From positions 8,680,001-8,744,000 of the forward strand of contig NZ_JACIBV010000001.1 in the NCBI RefSeq assembly GCF_014195505.1: a stretch of DNA of 64,000 nt, given 5' to 3'. The position numbers and the translations under genes are program-made. The notes under the pieces are model-generated. The model was not told the DNA's origin. It searched no databases and saw only the letters and a list, made by a program, of their open reading frames with translations. Within the stretch, counting starts at the first letter, position 1. The number at the start of each line of letters is the position of its first letter. This document shows, one piece after another, positions 59,965 through 64,000 of this stretch. This DNA is from Nonomuraea dietziae. GTDB taxonomy: Bacteria > Actinomycetota > Actinomycetes > Streptosporangiales > Streptosporangiaceae.

Positions 59965-60633
59965 ATGCTCATCGACGACTACGTGGCGGGACTCGCGCGG
60001 GCTCTCGACGGTCCGGCCGGCCCCAAGCGTGACCTGGTCGTCGAGGCCCGCGACAGCCTGGTCGACACCGCCGAGGCCTACCAGGAAGAGGGCATGGCCA
60101 GGGTTGAGGCCGAGCTCCTGGCCGTCGAGGAGTTCGGCGAGCTGCGCGAGATCGCGCCCGCCTACCAGCGCGAGCTGACCGCGACAGCGGGGCGCAGGCT
60201 CGGCGCGCTGCTGTTCGTCAGCGTGCCGCTGACGACGCTGCTGTGGAGCCTCATCTGGGCCTTCTTCCCCGTGGACGCCGATGCCTGGGCGCACAGGCCC
60301 GACTGGTTCCTGCTCGCGGCCCGCACGCTCGACCTGTTCCACATGGCCACCGGTGTGCTCGGCGGGCTGACCCTGCTCGTGCTCACCTGGGGCTCGCGCT
60401 GGGTCCGCAGGCCCGAACGGGTGACCCGCCTGCTCGCGGTATGGGTGTGGACGATGCTGCCGGTGACGCTGCTGCTCAGCGCCGCCCTGCAGTACGGCTC
60501 CCAGGGCCCGGCCGGCTTCTCCGCCTTCCTGCCCGGCATGATCCTCTCGCTGACCACGCCTCTGCTGAACGGCCTGCAGCTGTACGCCGCCGCCCGCTGC
60601 CTGCGCCTCACCCGCCGGCTCCGGGCAGCCTGA
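59965..60633 (+). CDS. HAAS-domain membrane protein (permease-prefix type)
   Basis: The 222-residue protein has a cytosolic helical HAAS domain (residues 1-70, MLIDDYVAGLARALDGPAGP...AVEEFGELREIAPAYQREL) and about four membrane spans. HAAS proteins are usually partners of PadR-type regulators, and a PadR gene is convergent with this one 64 bases away. No transported substrate or enzymatic motif is evident. Confidence 0.82.
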   Translation: MLIDDYVAGLARALDGPAGPKRDLVVEARDSLVDTAEAYQEEGMARVEAELLAVEEFGELREIAPAYQRELTATAGRRLGALLFVSVPLTTLLWSLIWAFFPVDADAWAHRPDWFLLAARTLDLFHMATGVLGGLTLLVLTWGSRWVRRPERVTRLLAVWVWTMLPVTLLLSAALQYGSQGPAGFSAFLPGMILSLTTPLLNGLQLYAAARCLRLTRRLRAA

Positions 60634-60697
60634 CCCTCAAGCCCGCGCTTGGGGCCTGGCCGTCACGCCTGGCTCTGGCTTCGGGCGTGGCCCTGGC

Positions 60698-61051
60698 TCA
60701 CCCGGTCGTCTTCGTCCGCCCCACGCCGGGCTCCAGCACGCTCGCGATCACCTCGGCGAACTCCCTCCAGGCCGACCGCTCGCCCGCCAGCTGCTTGGCC
60801 CCCGAGGAGGTCAGCCGGTAGGTGCGCCGCTTGCGCCCGCCCACCGTCGCCCACTCGCTGGCCAGATAGCCGACCCTCTCGAGCCTGCGCAGCGCCGGAT
60901 AGACGGTCCCCGTGGGGACGGCGAGCGCGCCGCCACTGCGCTCCTGCAGCGCCTCGATGATCGCGTAGCCGTGCAACGGCTCGTGCTCGAGCACGGAGAG
61001 CAGCAGGGCGTCCATGTGCCCGCGAAGCGCGTCGGGATTCACATCGCCCAT
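60698..61051 (-). CDS. PadR-family transcriptional regulator
   Basis: The 117-residue protein has the PadR winged helix: HMDALLLSVLEHEPLHGYAIIEALQERSGGALAVPTGTVYPALRRLERVGYLASEW, then GRKRRTYRLTSSGAKQLAGE. A GTG 9 bases downstream (61042) sits 7 nt after TAGGAT and is an equally good start. PadR proteins repress detoxification or export genes and are released by small hydrophobic molecules. The divergent cydABD genes share its upstream palindromes and are the probable targets. Confidence 0.9.
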   Translation of the reverse strand: MGDVNPDALRGHMDALLLSVLEHEPLHGYAIIEALQERSGGALAVPTGTVYPALRRLERVGYLASEWATVGGRKRRTYRLTSSGAKQLAGERSAWREFAEVIASVLEPGVGRTKTTG

Positions 61052-61069
61052 CCTAGATCCGCGTTCGTC

Positions 61070-61105
61070 ATGTAGGCAGTCTACATGTAGCCTCTCTATA
61101 TGTAG
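61070..61105. promoter_or_regulatory. ATGTAG/CTACAT repeat cluster between padR-type gene and cydA
   Basis: ATGTAG-N5-CTACAT (61070-61086), the perfect palindrome CTACATGTAG (61081-61090) and a further ATGTAG (61100-61105) are packed into 36 bases. Palindromes with ATGT/ACAT arms are typical PadR operators. The cluster would control both divergent genes. Confidence 0.6.
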
Positions 61106-61132
61106 GCAGACACAACGACGGAGTTTGATGCG

Positions 61133-62305
61133 ATGGACGTCCTGGACCTGGCCCGCCTGCAGTTCGCGCTGACAGGCAGCCTGCACTTCCTCTTCGTGGC
61201 CCTCACGCTGGGCCTGGCGCCACTCGTGGCGATCATGCACACCCGCTGGGTGCGCTCGGGCAACCCCCTCCACGAGCACATGACCCGCTTCTGGGGCCAG
61301 ATCTACGTGATCAACTACGCCCTGGGCATCGTCACGGGCCTGGTGATGGAGTTCCAGTTCGGACTGAGCTGGAGCGGCCTGTCGCACTACGCGGGCGACG
61401 TCTTCGGCGCGCCGCTGGCCATGGAGACGCTGGTCGCCTTCTTCCTGGAGTCGACCTTCCTCGGCCTGTGGATCTTCGGCTGGCACCGGCTGCCCAAGGC
61501 CCTGCACCTGGCCTGTATCTGGATCGTCACCCTCACCGCCTACGGCAGCGCCTTCTACATCATGATCGGCAACGCCTTCCTGCAGAACCCGGTCGGCTCC
61601 GTCGTCAGGGGCGACCACATGGAGCTCACCGACTTCGGCGCGCTGATGTCCAACAGCGCCCTGGTCGGGGCCTTCCCGCACGTCATCGGCGCGGGTCTCG
61701 CGGCAGGTGGCTTCGTCATGATGGGCGCCAGCGCCTACCAGCTCCTGCGCCGCACCGCCTACCTGGAGTTCTTCACCAAGTCGCTGCGCACGGGGGTCGT
61801 GGTCGCGGCCATCGGGGTCGTGGTCGCCGTGGGCAGCGGTTACGCCCAGTTCGGCCTGGTGCAGGAGGACAAGTTCGAGGCCAACACCGGGGCCGCGGTC
61901 GGGCTCGGCTTCATGATGCTGATCGGCGAGCTGCTCCAGCTGGTGGTGGTCTTCCTGCTGCTGCCGACCGTCTACTGGCTGCCACGCTGGCGCTGGACGC
62001 ACCCCATCCTGATCATCATGACGCCGCTGCCGTTCCTGGCCGCCGTCTTCGGCTGGATGGCCAGGGAGATCGGCAGGCAGCCATGGATGATCTGGGAGCG
62101 GCTCACCGTCGCCGACGCCATGTCGCCAGGCCTGACCTCGGGCATGGTCACCACGTCGCTGATCGGCTTCACCGGCGTGCTCGGCCTGCTCGCCGTCGTC
62201 GACTACGTCCTCATCGCCCGCGCCGTGCGGCGCGGGCCCGAAGACCTCGCCCTCGGAGCCTGGCCCCGAACCCCCGCCCCTGCGCCCGTCCGCCTGGAGG
62301 TCTGA
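61133..62305 (+). CDS. cydA: Cytochrome bd-type oxidase subunit I (CydA), short divergent form
   Basis: The 390-residue membrane protein has CydA features: His18 in SLHFLF, glutamates 98 and 106 in METLVAFFLESTF (proton path), His183 in FPHVIGAG, and GRQPW at 314-318. It is much shorter than typical CydA. The stretch that should hold the quinol-binding Q loop is reduced to about 15 residues (SGYAQFGLVQEDKFEANTG). The segment aligned by me to the FRIMVGLGF of E. coli, which supplies the Met393 ligand of heme b558, reads GAAVGLGF and lacks Met and Arg. It may be a non-quinol or otherwise divergent member of the superfamily. The ATG follows GGAG at 10 nt. Confidence 0.87.
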   Translation: MDVLDLARLQFALTGSLHFLFVALTLGLAPLVAIMHTRWVRSGNPLHEHMTRFWGQIYVINYALGIVTGLVMEFQFGLSWSGLSHYAGDVFGAPLAMETLVAFFLESTFLGLWIFGWHRLPKALHLACIWIVTLTAYGSAFYIMIGNAFLQNPVGSVVRGDHMELTDFGALMSNSALVGAFPHVIGAGLAAGGFVMMGASAYQLLRRTAYLEFFTKSLRTGVVVAAIGVVVAVGSGYAQFGLVQEDKFEANTGAAVGLGFMMLIGELLQLVVVFLLLPTVYWLPRWRWTHPILIIMTPLPFLAAVFGWMAREIGRQPWMIWERLTVADAMSPGLTSGMVTTSLIGFTGVLGLLAVVDYVLIARAVRRGPEDLALGAWPRTPAPAPVRLEV

Positions 62306-62306
62306 C

Positions 62307-63035
62307 ATGGAAGTCGTCTGGCTGCTCGCCTTCGCCGTCCTGCTGGCGGGCTACTTCGCCCTCGAGGGCTTCGACCTGGGAGTCGGGCTGCTGATGGCCG
62401 GCCGTCCCCAGGAGCGCAGGGACCGCATGGTCGCGGCGATGGCGCCGTACGTGCTGGCCAACGAGGTGTGGCTGGTGGCCGTCGCCGGGGTGCTGTTCGG
62501 CGCGTTCCCCGTGCTGGAAGGCGAGGTGATCTTCGCGCTCTACCCGTTCGTCGTGTCCATGCTGCTGGGCTGGATCGTGCGCGACGCGGGCCTGTGGTTC
62601 CGCCGCAGGATCGAGGGGCGCGCGTGGCGCGGCTTCTGGGACCTGATGATCTCGCTCGGCTCGTTCGTGCTGGCCTTCGGCTGGGGGATGGTCATCGGCT
62701 CGGTCGCAGGGCTGCCGTGGATCGCCGGGCTCGGCCTCGGCGCGCTCACCACCGCGCTGTTCGCCTTCCACGGCAGGACTTTCCTGGCCTGGAGGGAGGG
62801 GCGGGGCGGCGGCAGGGTCCTCGCGCTGTCGGGGCTCGCGGCCGCCGCGCCCGTCGTCGTGCTGCTGGCGGCCGTCGCGCCGCACCTGCTCGACCACGCC
62901 GCACCCGCCGCGACGCTGAATGTGCTCAGTCTCATGGTGGCCCCGTTCGCACCCCTCATGGTGGGCGCGCAAGTATGGGTGTGGCGCACCTTCCGTCCAG
63001 GCAAGGGCTCCGACCGCATCCCGTCGTTCTTCTAG
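62307..63035 (+). CDS. cydB: Cytochrome bd-type oxidase subunit II (CydB), short form
   Basis: The 242-residue membrane protein has the CydB N-terminal GFDLGVGLL motif near residue 21 and the conserved NEVWLVAVAG near residue 52, with about seven predicted spans. It is about 100 residues shorter than typical CydB. A CTGGAGG site 6 nt before the ATG overlaps the cydA end. It is the expected partner of CydA, and both subunits are reduced together, which argues against truncation by accident. Confidence 0.88.
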   Translation: MEVVWLLAFAVLLAGYFALEGFDLGVGLLMAGRPQERRDRMVAAMAPYVLANEVWLVAVAGVLFGAFPVLEGEVIFALYPFVVSMLLGWIVRDAGLWFRRRIEGRAWRGFWDLMISLGSFVLAFGWGMVIGSVAGLPWIAGLGLGALTTALFAFHGRTFLAWREGRGGGRVLALSGLAAAAPVVVLLAAVAPHLLDHAAPAATLNVLSLMVAPFAPLMVGAQVWVWRTFRPGKGSDRIPSFF

Positions 63036-63042
63036 AGGGCTC

Positions 63043-64000
63043 GTGCACAAGGATCTCCTGCGGCTCATGCGAGCCGAGCGCTCGGTACGCGCGCATCTGA
63101 CCGTCACCCTGGCCGCCGCCGTGATCGCGGGGCTGCTCGTGCTCGTCCAGGCCGAGCTGCTCGCGGGGGTGCTGTCGGGCAGGTTCGCCACCGGCGCGCT
63201 GCTGTTCCTGGCGGCCGTCGTCGGGCTGCGCGCGCTGCTCGGCTGGGGGCAGGGGATCTTCGCGGCGCGCACCTCCACGGGAGTGAAGTCCGCGCTGCGC
63301 CACAGGCTGCTGGCCAGGCTCCAGGAGCTCGGGCCCGCCAGGCTGTCGGGACACCGCTCGGGCGAGCTGGTGACGCTCACGGGGCGCGGCCTCGACGCGC
63401 TCGACCCCTACCTGACCGGCTACCTGCCCGCCATGGCCGTGGCGGGCGTGGTGCCGGTGGCCGTCCTCGTCAGGCTGTTCGCGGCCGACCTCACCAGCGC
63501 GGTCATCGTGCTGATCACGCTGCCGCTCATCCCGATCTTCGGGGCCCTTGTCGGCATGCACACCAAGGCGGTCACCGAACGGCAGTGGCGCGCGCTGTCC
63601 CTGCTCGGCGGGCACTTCCTCGACGTGGTGCGCGGCCTGCCCACCCTGCGCGCCTTCGGCAGGGCCCGCTACCAGGCGAGCGTCATCCAGCGGGTGGCCG
63701 ACTCGCACAGGTCGGCGACCATGCGGACGCTGCGGGTGGCCTTCCTGTCCTCGCTCGTGCTCGAGCTGTGCGCCTCGCTGTCGCTCGCGCTGGTCGCGGT
63801 GCCGATCGGGCTGCGGCTGCTCGGCGGGTCGCTCGACCTGACGACCGCGCTGCTGGTGCTCCTGCTCGCGCCCGAGGCGTACCTGCCGCTGCGGATGATG
63901 GGCACCCGTTTCCACGCCTCGATGGAGGGCGTCGCGGCGGCCGACGCGGCCTTCGCCGTCCTCGACGACGCCGCCGCCCCCGAGCAGGCCAGGGCCGCCG
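63043..64000 (+). CDS. cydD: Thiol-reductant ABC exporter subunit CydD (partial, runs off the window)
   Basis: The first 319 residues of an ABC exporter are visible. They form the six-span transmembrane domain with VGLRALLGWGQGIFAARTSTGVKSALRHRLLARL and the LSLLGGHFLDVVRGLPTLRAFGRA block typical of CydD. The ATPase domain must lie beyond the window. CydDC exports cysteine and glutathione and is needed for cytochrome bd assembly, which supports the identity of the cydAB pair upstream. The GTG start lies 7 bases after cydB, after a GAGGG site. Confidence 0.9.
   Translation, partial: MHKDLLRLMRAERSVRAHLTVTLAAAVIAGLLVLVQAELLAGVLSGRFATGALLFLAAVVGLRALLGWGQGIFAARTSTGVKSALRHRLLARLQELGPARLSGHRSGELVTLTGRGLDALDPYLTGYLPAMAVAGVVPVAVLVRLFAADLTSAVIVLITLPLIPIFGALVGMHTKAVTERQWRALSLLGGHFLDVVRGLPTLRAFGRARYQASVIQRVADSHRSATMRTLRVAFLSSLVLELCASLSLALVAVPIGLRLLGGSLDLTTALLVLLLAPEAYLPLRMMGTRFHASMEGVAAADAAFAVLDDAAAPEQARAA

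Overview
The window is 64 kb of very GC-rich chromosome, with G or C at nearly every third codon position, frequent GTG starts and short actinobacterial -10 boxes (TANNNT) lying 6 to 8 nt before start codons. The gene set (acyl-ACP desaturase, F420-type LLM oxidoreductase, HAIR-controlled lon, GlxA and PadR regulators, cytochrome bd locus with cydD) points to a filamentous actinomycete. A Streptosporangiales-type organism such as Nonomuraea is my impression only. I see no rRNA, tRNA, insertion sequence, phage or CRISPR array, so this looks like ordinary chromosome carrying metabolic, regulatory and envelope genes. About 60 protein genes are supported.

Layout. 0.2-1.1 kb: LLM oxidoreductase. 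1.3-13 kb: a probable cell-wall (muropeptide) salvage locus, consisting of a coupled murQ / AmiE-like serine hydrolase / S9 peptidase operon, divergent namZ, and an oligopeptide-type ABC importer operon ending in a tandem GNAT acetyltransferase. 13-21 kb: class IV aminotransferase, SnoaL-like protein, M20 hydrolase, NagD-type HAD phosphatase, Nudix hydrolase, acyl-ACP desaturase, UbiB-type kinase and ArfB. 21.2-26.3 kb: a tightly coupled alpha/beta hydrolase, HSP90-family chaperone and 839-residue TPR protein. 26-36 kb: Tat-exported PhoD-like phosphatase, HAD hydrolase, FG-GAP propeller protein, cytochrome P450, MFS exporter, AraC regulator and small enzymes. 36-39 kb: heme oxygenase with a TetR regulator, and a NarL-type two-component system. 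39-44 kb: lon, and a PLP decarboxylase divergent from a GlxA-type regulator.

44-52.8 kb: metNIQ methionine importer with two possible leader peptides, a Lys/Trp-rich secreted protein, a C39-like protease, an acyl-CoA synthetase and an HtrA protease. 52.8-55.4 kb: a four-gene coupled operon with an ABC exporter and its HTH regulator. 55.5-59.9 kb: secreted nuclease, pentapeptide-repeat protein, ArsR/SRPBCC pair. 60-64 kb: HAAS-type membrane protein, PadR regulator, and cydA-cydB-cydD, where cydD runs off the end and CydA/CydB are unusually short.

Four genes (HSP90, lon, the secreted Lys-rich protein and the acyl-CoA synthetase) are each interrupted by a single extra G or C in a homopolymer. 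All four shifts go the same way and both flanks encode intact conserved protein, so I read them as probable sequence or assembly indels and annotate the genes across the shift. The best candidates for undescribed biology are the hydrolase-HSP90-TPR triad, the cell-wall salvage locus built on an ABC importer, and the Q-loop-less cytochrome bd locus with its PadR-type operator.
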